DNA of 36,500 bases, taken from NCBI GenBank assembly GCA_005239635.1, contig SBBQ01000037.1, positions 1 through 36,500 of the forward strand. The letters are read 5' to 3'. The notes under the pieces are model-generated. The model made no database searches, was not told the DNA's origin, and saw only the letters and a list, made by a program, of their open reading frames with translations. Numbering within the stretch: the first letter of the stretch is position 1; each line of letters starts with the position of its first letter. A program made the position numbers and the translations under genes. This document shows positions 17,968 to 26,772 of this stretch, in pieces. The DNA is from Uliginosibacterium gangwonense (GTDB lineage Bacteria > Pseudomonadota > Gammaproteobacteria > Burkholderiales > Rhodocyclaceae).

Positions 17968-19215
17968 TTAAGCCCCGCCCACCTGCACTAAAAGGCCCTT
18001 TAAATAATCCCCTTCTGGAATCGCCAAACCCACCGGATGGTCTGCCCCCGGGCCTAAACGCCGAAGAATTCGGGCATCTACCCCGGCGTCGCTGGCCGCA
18101 CCGGCCACAATACTCTGAAAAAGCTCGTGGCCAATACCGCCCGAGCAGGAATAAGTCATCAGCAACCCGCCCGGCGCCAGCAGCCGGAAGCCCAACAGAT
18201 TAATGTCTTTATAGGCCCGCGATGCTTGCCGCGCATGCGCGGCAGACGGCGCAAACTTGGGCGGGTCCAGAATAATCAGGTCAAACTGCTGGCCCGCTTT
18301 ACGCAAGATACGCAGCTCATCGAACACATTGGCTTCGCGCCATTCGGTTCGGCCATCGGTTGCAGCAACCGCCATGTTTGGGTTAAGCGACACATTGCGA
18401 GCAGCTTGCGCTAGCGCCGGGCCAGAAGAATCAATCGACACAACGGACTGCGCGCCACCCGCCAAAGCGTGCAAAGAAAAGCCGCCGGTGTAACAAAAAC
18501 AGTTGAGCACACGCCGACCGTTTGCCAATTGGCCGCACAGCCGACGGTTCTCGCGCTGATCTAAATAGAAACCCGTTTTATGGCCGTGCTGAATATCAAC
18601 ACCAATATTGATGCCGTATTCGGTGATAGTTAGTGCTTGCTCACCACCCTGAGCGGAGGCACTTTCAAGTACGCTGGACAGGCCTTCGCCTAGTAACCAG
18701 CCGGTACGCAACCCCAAACCCTCGAGCTTGCGCACATCTGAATCAGATCGTTCAAAAATTCGTGTGCATCCCGTCGCACGCTGCAAGGCAGACACAATGG
18801 CGTCTCGCCATTTGTCAGCACCAGCGCTGGTGAGCTGCACCACCACGGTGTCGCCATATTGGTCGGCAATCACACCGGGCAAGCCATCGGACTCGCCATG
18901 CAATAAACGCATGCCGTTTTGACCTTGCAACTCAGGCAGCGCACGTCGCCAAGTCACCGCGTCGGTAATGCGGCGCCGGAAAAAAACGTCGTCAATGCTT
19001 TGCTGCGGATCAAAGGTCCACATGCGGGCGCGAATCTGCGAATGCGGGCTCCACGCCGCACGGCCTAGCGCGCGGCCGTCGTGAGTGATCACTTCAACCG
19101 TGTCGCCGGTGCGCGCACGTCCCTGAAGCTGATCAACCGAGCCTTCAAAAATCCATGGGTGGCGGCGCATGACTGAACGCTCTTTGCCCGCCTTGAGTAT
19201 GAGTTGTGCTGCCAT
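17968..19215 (-). CDS. rlmI: 23S rRNA m5C methyltransferase, RlmI family
   Basis: A 415-residue class I SAM-dependent methyltransferase; E. coli RlmI methylates C1962 of 23S rRNA. An N-terminal PUA domain (residues ~1-75, RHPWIFEGSVDQLQGRARTGD) is followed by the RlmI-specific DGLPGVIADQYGDTVVVQL segment and the methyltransferase fold. That fold has GHKTGFYLDQRENRR, the SAM-binding loop VLNCFCYTGGFSLHAL, the acidic residue in VVSIDSSGPAL, ILDPPKFAP, and the catalytic-loop segment TYSCSGGI. These are all family marks. It is a single-gene unit on the minus strand between xerC and dksA. Confidence 0.92.
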   Translation of the reverse strand: MAAQLILKAGKERSVMRRHPWIFEGSVDQLQGRARTGDTVEVITHDGRALGRAAWSPHSQIRARMWTFDPQQSIDDVFFRRRITDAVTWRRALPELQGQNGMRLLHGESDGLPGVIADQYGDTVVVQLTSAGADKWRDAIVSALQRATGCTRIFERSDSDVRKLEGLGLRTGWLLGEGLSSVLESASAQGGEQALTITEYGINIGVDIQHGHKTGFYLDQRENRRLCGQLANGRRVLNCFCYTGGFSLHALAGGAQSVVSIDSSGPALAQAARNVSLNPNMAVAATDGRTEWREANVFDELRILRKAGQQFDLIILDPPKFAPSAAHARQASRAYKDINLLGFRLLAPGGLLMTYSCSGGIGHELFQSIVAGAASDAGVDARILRRLGPGADHPVGLAIPEGDYLKGLLVQVGGA

Positions 19216-19338
19216 ATTCTTGACTAAGTTTTACGGGGTACTGCAACTAAAATCGACTGAAATACGAGGCGCTTTGACAGGGCCTCTGACGGAGCAAAGC
19301 GGCGTGGACTCGCTCACACAACCAAGCTTCTGCCCACC

Positions 19339-20346
19339 TTATTTTTTCCGCGCACGCGGATGTGCGGCATCGTACACCTTGGCCAAATGTTGAAAATCAA
19401 GGTGCGTATAAACCTGTGTCGTGCTGATGTTGCTATGACCCAACAGTTCTTGCACTGCACGTAAGTCACCCGACGACTGCAACACATGGCTAGCAAACCC
19501 ATGGCGCAACATGTGGGGGTGCACATGCACACCCATACCTTGCTGTTTTGCCAATCGGCTAATCGCGAGCTGAATGGAACGCACAGGCATGCGCGCCCCT
19601 TTCGCCGACACAAACAATGCCGCCTCATCGGCTGCCGCAAATTGGCTGCGCACTGATAGCCAACGCTGCAAGGCGTCTCGCGCTTTACTACCGACAGGGA
19701 CCGTGCGCTGCTTGGCGCGTTTGCCCAACACGGTAACTTCAGCTTCAGCGAAGTCCACCCCGCCTTGCACATTCAGTGCGGCCAATTCAGACAAACGCAA
19801 ACCCGACGAGTAAAACAACTCGGCAATCGCAACATCTCGCTGCCATTGCCATAACAATTTGGCATCGCCCGCCACTTCGCTCGGCACCGCACCATCCAGC
19901 AACTGCATCATCTGATCTGGCGACAGTGCTTGTGGCAAACGCTTAGGCGCTTTGGGCGGACGCAAATCATGCGTCGGGTTATCTGCACGTTGTCCTTGCC
20001 GTTGCAGCCAACCGAAGAAACTGCGCCATGCCGACAAGCGACGTGCCAAGCTACGTGGCGACAAGCCGCCCGCGTGATGTTGCGCTAACGCACGCTTTAA
20101 ATGCTGCGACGTGAGTTGCGCGACCGCTAGATTGGCAAACGGCTTCGCCAAGGCCATCACATCGTGCTGATAATGCTGCACGGTGAGTGCAGACAAACGA
20201 CGCTGTGTAGACAGCCATACCAACCACTGACGCACCTCACTTGGCAAAGTCACGTCTGCATCTGACGCGTGCAGCATCGGCACAGACTGGTCATTGCGGC
20301 TTGAGGCGCTCACTGCGCGTACTCTTTTGCCAATTGGCTCAGGCAC
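19339..20346 (-). CDS. xerC: Tyrosine recombinase XerC
   Basis: XerC with XerD resolves chromosome dimers at dif. The frame gives 335 residues from GTG at 20346, which begins 2 nt after the DUF484 stop, consistent with translational coupling. An ATG at 20277 would give a more standard 312 residues. The N-terminal core-binding domain (LPSEVRQWLVWLSTQRRLSALTVQHYQHDV) precedes the catalytic domain with Arg in SGLRLSEL, His and Arg in HMLRHGFASH, His in LLGHSN and the nucleophile Tyr in TTQVYTHLD. The DUF484-xerC-dapF linkage is the same as in enterobacteria. Three dispersed motifs lie in the gene (19548, 20131, 20327). Confidence 0.95.
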   Translation of the reverse strand: MPEPIGKRVRAVSASSRNDQSVPMLHASDADVTLPSEVRQWLVWLSTQRRLSALTVQHYQHDVMALAKPFANLAVAQLTSQHLKRALAQHHAGGLSPRSLARRLSAWRSFFGWLQRQGQRADNPTHDLRPPKAPKRLPQALSPDQMMQLLDGAVPSEVAGDAKLLWQWQRDVAIAELFYSSGLRLSELAALNVQGGVDFAEAEVTVLGKRAKQRTVPVGSKARDALQRWLSVRSQFAAADEAALFVSAKGARMPVRSIQLAISRLAKQQGMGVHVHPHMLRHGFASHVLQSSGDLRAVQELLGHSNISTTQVYTHLDFQHLAKVYDAAHPRARKK

Positions 20347-20348
20347 GC

Positions 20349-21035
20349 TCAGCCTAATTCACGCAACAGCGCGATGGATGCTAATTGCCCGATGCGCGTG
20401 AGGTACAACGTGCCCATTTCAGGATAAAACCGTTGCGGGTCTTCCGCGCCAAGCGCGAGTAAGCCAACGGTTTGCGCTTCGCGCTTAAGTGGCACCAACG
20501 CCACTGAGCGAACATGGCCGTTCTGATCACCAAACCACTGGTGCGCTTCTAAATCGCCACCGGTACCGCAATACGGATAATTGAGGCTCGCAGCAAACGC
20601 GTGCGTATCGGACGATACCGCAGAAAACTCCGCGCCACTGCGCGTGAGCACGGTGTTCCACAAACGCACGGCCACATGTGGCACAGCGAAGTCATCTTGC
20701 AGTTGCGAGTACAACACTTGCAAGGCCATTTCGTAATTATCTGCGCCCATAAGACCTAGCGAAAGACGATGCACCTTCTCGCCAATGACATCGTTTTCTT
20801 CGCCGTAGCGAATCAGGTCGGCCATTTTGTGTTCGAGGTTACGCGCCTTCTCACGCAAGGTGAGCACCTGACGCTCAGTAATCGAAATGGCGCGGCCACC
20901 ATGCGGATGCGGCACATACAAATGCGCCAACAGGTCATGATAGTCATCGAAGAATTTGGGGTTGGCCTGCAGGTAGCGCGCCACATCATCCGCTGAGATC
21001 AACACCGTCTCCTTATCTTTTACGAGCTTTTCCAC
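20349..21035 (-). CDS. DUF484 family protein (GAF-like)
   Basis: A 228-residue soluble protein with the usual DUF484 layout: DVARYLQANPKFFDDYHDLLAHLYVPHPHGGRAISITERQVLTLREKARNLEHKM at residues 15-70, containing a coiled coil, then a GAF-like domain ending VGLLALGAEDPQRFYPEMGTLYLTRIGQLASIALLREL. The molecular role of the family is not settled; it is nearly always between dapF and xerC. Here it sits 32 bp after dapF and 2 bp before xerC, clearly one operon. Confidence 0.92.
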   Translation of the reverse strand: MEKLVKDKETVLISADDVARYLQANPKFFDDYHDLLAHLYVPHPHGGRAISITERQVLTLREKARNLEHKMADLIRYGEENDVIGEKVHRLSLGLMGADNYEMALQVLYSQLQDDFAVPHVAVRLWNTVLTRSGAEFSAVSSDTHAFAASLNYPYCGTGGDLEAHQWFGDQNGHVRSVALVPLKREAQTVGLLALGAEDPQRFYPEMGTLYLTRIGQLASIALLRELG

Positions 21036-21067
21036 GTGTCTAAAACCAACGCATACAGCGTTATAAA

Positions 21068-21949
21068 TTACAACGTTAACTCACCTTCAAAAACCGTTAC
21101 CGCTGGCCCTGTCATCAGCACAGGTTGGCCTTCGCCCGCCCAACTAATTTGCAACTGACCCCCGCGTGTATCCACCTTAACCGGCGACTGCAACAAGCCG
21201 CGTTGAATGCCGGCCACCACGGCCGCGCACGCACCTGTGCCACACGCCAGCGTTTCGCCTGCGCCACGCTCATACACGCGCAAGCGAATATGATGCATAT
21301 TCATCACCTGCATAAAGCCTGCATTCACACGGCGCGGAAAGCGCGCATGGCGCTCGACCAGCGGACCCACTGTTTCAACCGGCGCAGCGTCGACATCCGC
21401 CACCACTTGCACCGCATGCGGGTTGCCCATCGACACGGCTGTAATCGCGAGCGACTCGTCACGTCCATCCGCGTGCGTAATGCTAAGCGGTTGTACCACA
21501 GCATCGCTATCACTTTGAAATGGAATTGCACTCGGCTCAAACACCGGTACGCCCATATCGACCGTCACCAAGCCATCGTCTTCGAGCCGTGGCGCGATAA
21601 TGCCGCATTGCGTTTCCACGCGAATCTCGCGCTTGTCGGTTAAGCCCTGGTCGTGCACAAAGCGTACGAAACAGCGCGCGCCGTTGCCGCACTGCTCAAC
21701 CTCGCCGCCATCGTTGTTAAAAATGCGATAGCGAAAGTCCACCCCGGCTTGCGTGGCGGGCTCCACCACCAAGAGTTGATCGCAGCCAACACCGAAATGA
21801 CGATCCGCCAGAAAACGTACTTGTTCTGTGGTGAGTTGCACCAGCTGACGCACAGCATCAATCACCACGAAGTCATTACCTAGACCGTGCATTTTGCTGA
21901 AACGCAATTTGGTTCCCGATTTCACACCCAACTCACTTTCATCACTCAA
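21068..21949 (-). CDS. dapF: Diaminopimelate epimerase DapF
   Basis: DapF converts LL- to meso-diaminopimelate for peptidoglycan and lysine. The two active-site cysteines are in EQCGNGARC and in [12 protein letters not shown], and the family start [14 protein letters not shown] is present. The start is unclear: the conserved LRFSKMHG lies upstream of the first ATG (21892), so a non-ATG codon must be used. TTG at 21949, GTG at 21925 and TTG at 21907 are all in frame; the longest is given (293 residues). It heads the dapF-DUF484-xerC operon, with the CoA-binding gene 90 bp upstream on the same strand. Confidence 0.94.
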   Translation of the reverse strand: MSDESELGVKSGTKLRFSKMHGLGNDFVVIDAVRQLVQLTTEQVRFLADRHFGVGCDQLLVVEPATQAGVDFRYRIFNNDGGEVEQCGNGARCFVRFVHDQGLTDKREIRVETQCGIIAPRLEDDGLVTVDMGVPVFEPSAIPFQSDSDAVVQPLSITHADGRDESLAITAVSMGNPHAVQVVADVDAAPVETVGPLVERHARFPRRVNAGFMQVMNMHHIRLRVYERGAGETLACGTGACAAVVAGIQRGLLQSPVKVDTRGGQLQISWAGEGQPVLMTGPAVTVFEGELTL

Positions 21950-22039
21950 CTAACCACCAAAACGCCGTTCGCGTTGTAGGCGGATTGGCAAAACACCGGT
22001 TGCCACTGCCCTGTGTGTTCTGCCTCTCTACGACTTGGC

Positions 22040-22480
22040 TTACCCTGCAGGCGGCTCTATGCGCAAGCGCATGTAGTCACGCCATACACAACGATTCATC
22101 ACCACTTGCATGCCGCCGGCTTGCGCGCGCAACGCGGCGGATTCATTCACCACACCATCTTGTAGCCAAAGCGTGGGCAAATTCAGTGCAAGACAATCTT
22201 CAACCACGGGCATGACTTGCTCGGGGTTGCGGAACACATCCACCACATCAATCTGACGCAGCACCGCTTCTGGCACATCGTGCAAAGTAGCATAGGCTTT
22301 TTCGCCCAACACCTCTTGCACCGCTGGCCTCACCGGAATAATGCGATAACCTTGCGATTGCATGGCCTTGGCCACTTGATAACTCGGTCGCGCCGGATTT
22401 GGCGACAAGCCTACCACTGCGATCACCCGCGTACGAGTCAGCAGTGTTGCAATCTCGGTTTCATCTGGGTTGCGGAACAT
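22040..22480 (-). CDS. CoA-binding domain protein, YccU family
   Basis: A 146-residue Rossmann-fold protein of the YccU/CoA-binding family. It starts MFRNPDETEIATLLTRTRVIAVVGLSPNPARPSYQVAKAMQSQGYRIIPVRP, with the nucleotide-binding VVGLSPNPARPSY loop, and continues IDVVDVFRNPEQVMPVVED and LPTLWLQDGVVNE. Members bind CoA; the physiological role is unknown. The open frame reaches 22585, but ATG at 22480 matches the family N-terminus. It is divergent from the small membrane protein at 22520. Confidence 0.88.
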   Translation of the reverse strand: MFRNPDETEIATLLTRTRVIAVVGLSPNPARPSYQVAKAMQSQGYRIIPVRPAVQEVLGEKAYATLHDVPEAVLRQIDVVDVFRNPEQVMPVVEDCLALNLPTLWLQDGVVNESAALRAQAGGMQVVMNRCVWRDYMRLRIEPPAG

Positions 22481-22519
22481 ACGACATTTTAGCCCGTCAG
22501 ACGTGCGAGAATATGCGCT

Positions 22520-22837
22520 ATGAGCGATCTCAAGAAAAATTCTGTCGACGTCGACCCGCGACACAGCAAAATTCCCCCGCCACACCAGTTAGCCTTAGCG
22601 CTAGCGCTGATTTTTATAGGCGTGTGCTGCTTAATAGCCGGCACGTTGTTTTTGCTGGGCATTGGTGCCGGTTTACACCCCTTGCTGGCGTCTGACGAAG
22701 GACGGCACAGCGTGGGTATAGTGTTGTTGGTCTCGGGTATCGCACTCGCTGGTAGCGGCGCTTTTCCGCTCGCGCTGGCTTGGCTCACCGCACAAGACAA
22801 ACCGGCAGAAGAAACCTCCAAGCCAACAACGGATTAG
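22520..22837 (+). CDS. Small hypothetical membrane protein, two spans
   Basis: A 105-residue frame starting MSDLKKNSVDVDPRHSKIPPPHQ with two hydrophobic segments (residues ~24-50, LALALALIFIGVCCLIAGTLFL, and ~66-92, VGIVLLVSGIALAGSGAFPLALAW) and a polar C-terminal tail. I do not recognise a family. The hydrophobic pattern, the clean N-terminal charge distribution and the placement in an otherwise empty gap support a real gene. There is no clear ribosome site. It is the only plus-strand gene in a long minus-strand run and converges on the acyltransferase gene, 8 bp from its stop. Confidence 0.55.
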   Translation: MSDLKKNSVDVDPRHSKIPPPHQLALALALIFIGVCCLIAGTLFLLGIGAGLHPLLASDEGRHSVGIVLLVSGIALAGSGAFPLALAWLTAQDKPAEETSKPTTD

Positions 22838-22845
22838 GCACGATA

Positions 22846-23778
22846 TCAATCGTAAAAACGCGCTTCGCCAGCAGGGCGTGTTTTGAATCGCTTGTGCAAC
22901 CAAAAATATTGGGCCGGCTGCTTACGCACTTCGGCTTCGATATAACGATTCATGCGTGCTGTGTCTTCCACAACCGCAGCTTCTGCCGCTACTGCTTCGC
23001 CGCCTGTGTTTGTTGCGTTGCCATCCTCTTCTGCAGGCCAGTTTTGCCAAGCTGGCTGAATACTCACGTCGTACCCTGCGCCCATTGGCAAAATGCGCGT
23101 AATCACCGGCACCACGGCTGCGCCGCTTAATCGCGACACGCGCGACAGCCCGGTAATAGTGGCGGCTTGCACACCAAAAAACGGCACAAAGATCGCGTCG
23201 CGCGGACCGTAATCCATATCCGGCAAATAAAAGAAGGGGCGGTGTTGCTTAAGCGCGCGCAACACACCACGCATGCCGTCTTGGCGTGACAGCAGTTGTT
23301 GATTGCCAAAGCGCAAGCGCCCCTGCAAGAGTGCTGCATCAAAAATCGGATTTTTCTGCTTGGCGTACACACTCACCATGTCGACATCCATCGACAGGCG
23401 CAGCCAAGCCACATCCAGCGCCACAAAATGCGGCACCAACAAAATTACCGGCTGATCGCGCATGGATTGCAAATGCTCAAGCCCCGAGACACGAATCAAT
23501 CGACGCAGGCGCGATTCGCTCGCCCACCACAGCACATTGCGCTCAATAAAACTGCGGCCGAAATAGGCGAAATGTTCGCGCGCTAATTTTGTGCGTTCAG
23601 TTTCGGACAATGCGGGAAAGCATAAACGTAGATTGGTTAGCGCGACCGTGCGGCGCTCACGGCCTAATACATAGAGCAATGCTCCCACTGCATTGCCAAT
23701 CAAAGCCAGCAGCGGCAATGGCAGCCAGTGCAGCAACCACAGCACGGCCAGAGACAGGCGTGTCACCATCAACTTCAT
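22846..23778 (-). CDS. Lipid A biosynthesis acyltransferase (LpxL/HtrB family), second of pair
   Basis: A 310-residue inner-membrane acyltransferase that adds secondary acyl chains to Kdo-lipid A. It has an N-terminal membrane helix (LAVLWLLHWLPLPLLALIGNAVGALLYVLG), the catalytic H(x)4D motif in PHFVALD, and the family segment DMDYGPRDAIFVPFFG with RVSRLSGAAVVPV. A ~30-residue Glu/Ala/Thr insertion (AEEDGNATNTGGEAVAAEAAVVED) separates the core from the C-terminal YFWLHKRFKTRP. Its ATG overlaps the upstream gene's TGA (ATGA), so the two acyltransferases are translationally coupled. Confidence 0.92.
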   Translation of the reverse strand: MKLMVTRLSLAVLWLLHWLPLPLLALIGNAVGALLYVLGRERRTVALTNLRLCFPALSETERTKLAREHFAYFGRSFIERNVLWWASESRLRRLIRVSGLEHLQSMRDQPVILLVPHFVALDVAWLRLSMDVDMVSVYAKQKNPIFDAALLQGRLRFGNQQLLSRQDGMRGVLRALKQHRPFFYLPDMDYGPRDAIFVPFFGVQAATITGLSRVSRLSGAAVVPVITRILPMGAGYDVSIQPAWQNWPAEEDGNATNTGGEAVAAEAAVVEDTARMNRYIEAEVRKQPAQYFWLHKRFKTRPAGEARFYD

Positions 23779-24647
23779 GCCACCACCTTGGGCGGCGGCT
23801 CAGCACCTGCAGGCACTTTGTAGCGGTTGTAGGCCCACAGATATTGCTGTGGGCATCGCATGATCAGTTGCTCGATGGCTTGATTAATCTCGACGGTGCG
23901 CTCCGTCAAATCAGATGTTTTCGATAGCTGCAAAGGCTCAAAATGGAGCCGATAGCCTGCACCGTTTGGCAAACGTTCACCCCATACCAGAATGGACTGA
24001 ACATCGCCTTCAATCAAGCGTGCGGCGAGTGTCATGGTATAGGCAGGATGACCAAAAAACGGTGCCCAAATGCCCTCACCCACCCCCGGCGCCTGATCCG
24101 GTAACAAACCCACGGCCTCACGCTGGCGCAACGCTTTAATCATGCGACGCACACCGGTTAGATTCGCCGGCGCCAGCCTCATATTGCCGGCCCCGCGCCC
24201 TTGCTCCATTAACGGCGCCAACCAAGTCTGCCTCGGGGGACGATAAAGAACGGTAATGGGACATTGATGCGCCAAGTACATGGCCGTGACATCAAAGCAG
24301 CCCAAATGCGGCGTGAGATACACAATGCCACAGCCCTCACGCCACGCTTGTTGTACGTGCTCCATGCCGCTCACGGCATCAATTTTTGCCAATACTTGGT
24401 CGCGCGGACGCAGCCATAACCAAGGTAGTTCCAGCACGGCCTTGCCGGCTTCGCGCACGGCTTGCTGGCGAATATCGTCGGGCACTGCGCCGCCAAAGGC
24501 GTAACCCAAATGAAGATTTAGATGACTGCGATAGCGCGCCGATAAGGCATATACCACGCGCCCCAGCGCCCCGCCCAAGCTATGCAGCAGCGGCAGGGGT
24601 AAGCGCGACAGGGCGCGAAAGATGAAAGTGAAGAGCAGCGCGCGCAA
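23775..24647 (-). CDS. Lipid A biosynthesis acyltransferase (LpxL/HtrB family), first of pair
   Basis: A 290-residue paralogue of the following gene. It starts RALLFTFIFRALSRLPLPLLHSLGGALGRVVYAL (membrane helix), has the H(x)4D motif in TPHLGCFD, then LLPDQAPGVGEGIWAPFFGHPAYT, and ends QYLWAYNRYKVP. The frame begins at TTG (24647); no ATG fits the family start and no ribosome site is visible, so the start is tentative. Two consecutive acyltransferases next to metK are typical of Burkholderiales. It is transcribed divergently from metK across a 373-bp region. Confidence 0.91.
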   Translation of the reverse strand: MRALLFTFIFRALSRLPLPLLHSLGGALGRVVYALSARYRSHLNLHLGYAFGGAVPDDIRQQAVREAGKAVLELPWLWLRPRDQVLAKIDAVSGMEHVQQAWREGCGIVYLTPHLGCFDVTAMYLAHQCPITVLYRPPRQTWLAPLMEQGRGAGNMRLAPANLTGVRRMIKALRQREAVGLLPDQAPGVGEGIWAPFFGHPAYTMTLAARLIEGDVQSILVWGERLPNGAGYRLHFEPLQLSKTSDLTERTVEINQAIEQLIMRCPQQYLWAYNRYKVPAGAEPPPKVVA

Positions 24648-24848
24648 GATTTTTGTGTGTTTTTGTTGCTAGAACGTTGAGAAGGCAACACGGGCTGTAA
24701 GTCTAGGCTTGTGTCTAATTTGTGCCTACAGCCTGTGCCAGCGTTTCCGGCTTATACAGGCTGCTAGGCAAAGCTGTAAAGGGCCCCCAAGGCACGCACT
24801 TTGTACCCGCACCAACCACGCGCATTTAGCAGCCAAATTTAGTCCTGA

Positions 24849-24878
24849 TTGACCGTTGCAATAATGCCAGCGCATAAT
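24849..24878 (+). promoter_or_regulatory. Probable sigma-70 promoter of metK
   Basis: TTGACC (24849-24854) and CATAAT (24873-24878) are separated by 18 bp, matching five of six bases at each hexamer. It would give a leader of about 135 nt before metK. Confidence 0.6.
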
Positions 24879-24883
24879 TATCA

Positions 24884-25020
24884 GGTCGCCGAGTTAAACA
24901 GACAACTTGCGGGGCGACAAGCGCAGGCCACGCCCGCGCCAAACAAATACCGCTAAAGCGTCACCTGCTCCTGTTCCCAGAGCTGGCCTGACGGTCTTAC
25001 TGGGAAATTTGGAGTCCATC
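24884..25020 (+). other. Structured leader of metK, possible cis-regulatory RNA
   Basis: The predicted leader holds several stems. GTCGCC...GGCGAC (24892-24917) is extended inward by GAGTT/AACTT. CAGGCCA (24924-24930) pairs with TGGCCTG (24984-24990). TTCCCAG (24974-24980) pairs with CTGGGAA (25000-25006), which ends beside the TTGGAG ribosome site. The second stem's 3' strand lies within the loop of the third, so nested alternatives or a pseudoknot-like fold are possible. I do not recognise a known SAM riboswitch class here. The rest of the 24648-24848 gap shows no gene. Confidence 0.4.
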
Positions 25021-26193
25021 ATGTCGAGCAATTCCTCTTATTTTTTCACGTCGGAATCCGTTTCCGAAGGCCATCCGGACAAAGTCGCCGATCAGATTTC
25101 TGATGCCATCGTTGATGCGATTCTGGCGCAAGACAAGCACTCACGTATCGCCGCTGAAACGCTATGTAACACCGGCTTAGTCGTGCTGGCGGGTGAAATC
25201 ACCACCAACGCCAACGTCGATTACATTCAGGTCGCGCGCGACACCATCAAGCGCATTGGCTACGACAATACAGAATACGGTATCGACTACAAAGGCTGTG
25301 CTGTATTGGTGGCTTACGACAAGCAAAGCCCCGACATCGCCCAAGGCGTTAACAAGGCCTACGACGATGGTCTTGACCAAGGCGCGGGCGACCAAGGTCT
25401 GATGTTCGGCTACGCGGTGGATGAAACCCCATCGCTCATGCCGCTGCCCATTTATTTGTCGCATCGCTTGGTTGAACGCCAATCGCAACTGCGTAAAGAC
25501 GGCCGTCTAGCTTGGCTGCGCCCCGACGCAAAGAGCCAAGTCACCATTCGCTATGTCGATGGTAAGCCGGATGCAATTGACACCGTGGTGTTGTCCACCC
25601 AGCACGCGCCCGACATGGAACTGCCGGCGATTCGCGAAGCAGTGATTGAAGAAATCATCAAGCCGGTATTGCCAAAAGAACTGATCAAGGGCGATATCAA
25701 ATACTTGGTAAACCCGACCGGCCGCTTTGTAATTGGTGGCCCGCAAGGTGACTGTGGCCTGACCGGCCGCAAAATTATTGTCGACACCTACGGTGGCGCA
25801 GCCCCGCATGGCGGCGGCGCATTCTCAGGCAAAGATCCTTCCAAGGTTGACCGCTCGGCCGCTTACGCGGGTCGTTATGTTGCCAAGAACATTGTGGCCG
25901 CTGGTTTGGCCTCACGTTGCCTGGTGCAAGTGTCTTACGCCATCGGCGTGGCCCAGCCGACTTCGGTGATGGTTGAAACTTATGGCACGGGCAAAATCAG
26001 CAACGAAAAGCTGACCGAGCTGGTACGTCGTCACTTTGACCTGCGCCCGAAGGGCATTGTGAACATGCTTGATCTGCTGCGTCCGATCTATGGCAAAACC
26101 GCGGCTTACGGTCACTTTGGCCGCGATGAGCCCGAGTTCACCTGGGAGGCAACGGACAAAGCAGCTGCACTACGCGCTGACGCTGGCCTGTAA
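25021..26193 (+). CDS. metK: S-adenosylmethionine synthetase MetK
   Basis: MetK makes SAM from methionine and ATP. The 390-residue length is normal. The catalytic His18 is in [11 protein letters not shown], the P-loop-like segment is [19 protein letters not shown], and HVNPTGRF-type and [18 protein letters not shown] segments are present (here [23 protein letters not shown]). The frame extends upstream to 24907, but ATG at 25021 is preceded by TTGGAG and matches the family start. It opens the methyl-cycle block, with ahcY and metF downstream on the same strand. Confidence 0.97.
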   Translation: MSSNSSYFFTSESVSEGHPDKVADQISDAIVDAILAQDKHSRIAAETLCNTGLVVLAGEITTNANVDYIQVARDTIKRIGYDNTEYGIDYKGCAVLVAYDKQSPDIAQGVNKAYDDGLDQGAGDQGLMFGYAVDETPSLMPLPIYLSHRLVERQSQLRKDGRLAWLRPDAKSQVTIRYVDGKPDAIDTVVLSTQHAPDMELPAIREAVIEEIIKPVLPKELIKGDIKYLVNPTGRFVIGGPQGDCGLTGRKIIVDTYGGAAPHGGGAFSGKDPSKVDRSAAYAGRYVAKNIVAAGLASRCLVQVSYAIGVAQPTSVMVETYGTGKISNEKLTELVRRHFDLRPKGIVNMLDLLRPIYGKTAAYGHFGRDEPEFTWEATDKAAALRADAGL

Positions 26194-26219
26194 TACAGAG
26201 CGGTTATCTTGCCGCCCAA

Positions 26220-26251
26220 GGCGTACCCCGGCTTAGAGTCAGGGGTACGCC
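26220..26251 (+). terminator. Strong hairpin after metK
   Basis: GGCGTACCCC (26220-26229) pairs perfectly with GGGGTACGCC (26242-26251) around a 12-nt loop, 27 bp past the metK stop. There is no U tract, so it may be a Rho-assisted terminator or an RNA 3'-end stabiliser. Confidence 0.6.
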
Positions 26252-26488
26252 GGGATGAGCCCGCTGCCACACGCAAGGCGAAAACCAAAGGCGCAGCCGC
26301 TCAGCGAGCATGCAGCCTGACAGTTAAGCCGGCAGATAAGCTGCCATAAGCCTTTTATAAGCCCTTTGTGTCGCAACGGTGCAGCCGACGCGCAGTTTCG
26401 ATGTAGCTTTCGATGTCGTTGTGCCGTTGTTTTGTTATCGTTTCGTCGTAATTTCGATACACCTTTTTGCCTGCCCCCTTTAGCTCAA

Positions 26489-26518
26489 TTCGCCGAAGTT
26501 GGCGCCGTTAGTTATAAT
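26489..26518 (+). promoter_or_regulatory. Probable ahcY promoter
   Basis: A perfect TATAAT (26513-26518) lies 10 bp before the first base of the SAH aptamer, so transcription would start essentially at the riboswitch. The -35 (TTCGCC at 26489-26494, 18-bp spacing) is weak. Confidence 0.6.
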
Positions 26519-26527
26519 TCGTCCATT

Positions 26528-26658
26528 CCGAGGAGCGCTGCGAGGCCCCGTCAGTAGATTGGCCCCAGGCTCGGATGCTGTAGCAAACAAAGCGTGGCGA
26601 TCTATTGCCGCTCTATCGCCGCTTTATCTTGCCGCAGTCCCGTTTCAACGGCGCTCAC
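26528..26658 (+). ncRNA. S-adenosylhomocysteine (SAH) riboswitch
   Basis: CCGAGGAGCGCTGCGA (26528-26543) is the conserved core of the ahcY/SAH aptamer. CCGAG pairs with CTCGG (26570-26574, inside CCAGGCTCGG). The hairpin CCGTTTCAACGG (26640-26651) overlaps GGCGCTCA (26650-26657), the strand that forms the pseudoknot with GAGCGC. All elements known from the Ralstonia aptamer are present in order. A ~65-nt insertion (26575-26639) separates the two halves, where the crystallised form has almost none. SAH riboswitches switch expression on when SAH rises, which fits the ahcY gene 115 nt downstream. Confidence 0.93.
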
Positions 26659-26772
26659 GAAACCCGTGCTGGGCATGTGGTGACGTAGCGTTGTCGGGAC
26701 TTCCGCATTTTCTGCGCCTTCCCGTTCTGACCTGTGCACCGTGTTCAGCCACTTAGTTGTGGAGCGTTCTGC

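Larger units (their letters stand above)
26194..26527. other. metK-ahcY intergenic stretch
   Basis: No credible gene is present. It holds the hairpin after metK (26220-26251), a run of short ATAAGC-type repeats around 26334-26364, and the ahcY promoter near 26513. Confidence 0.6.
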
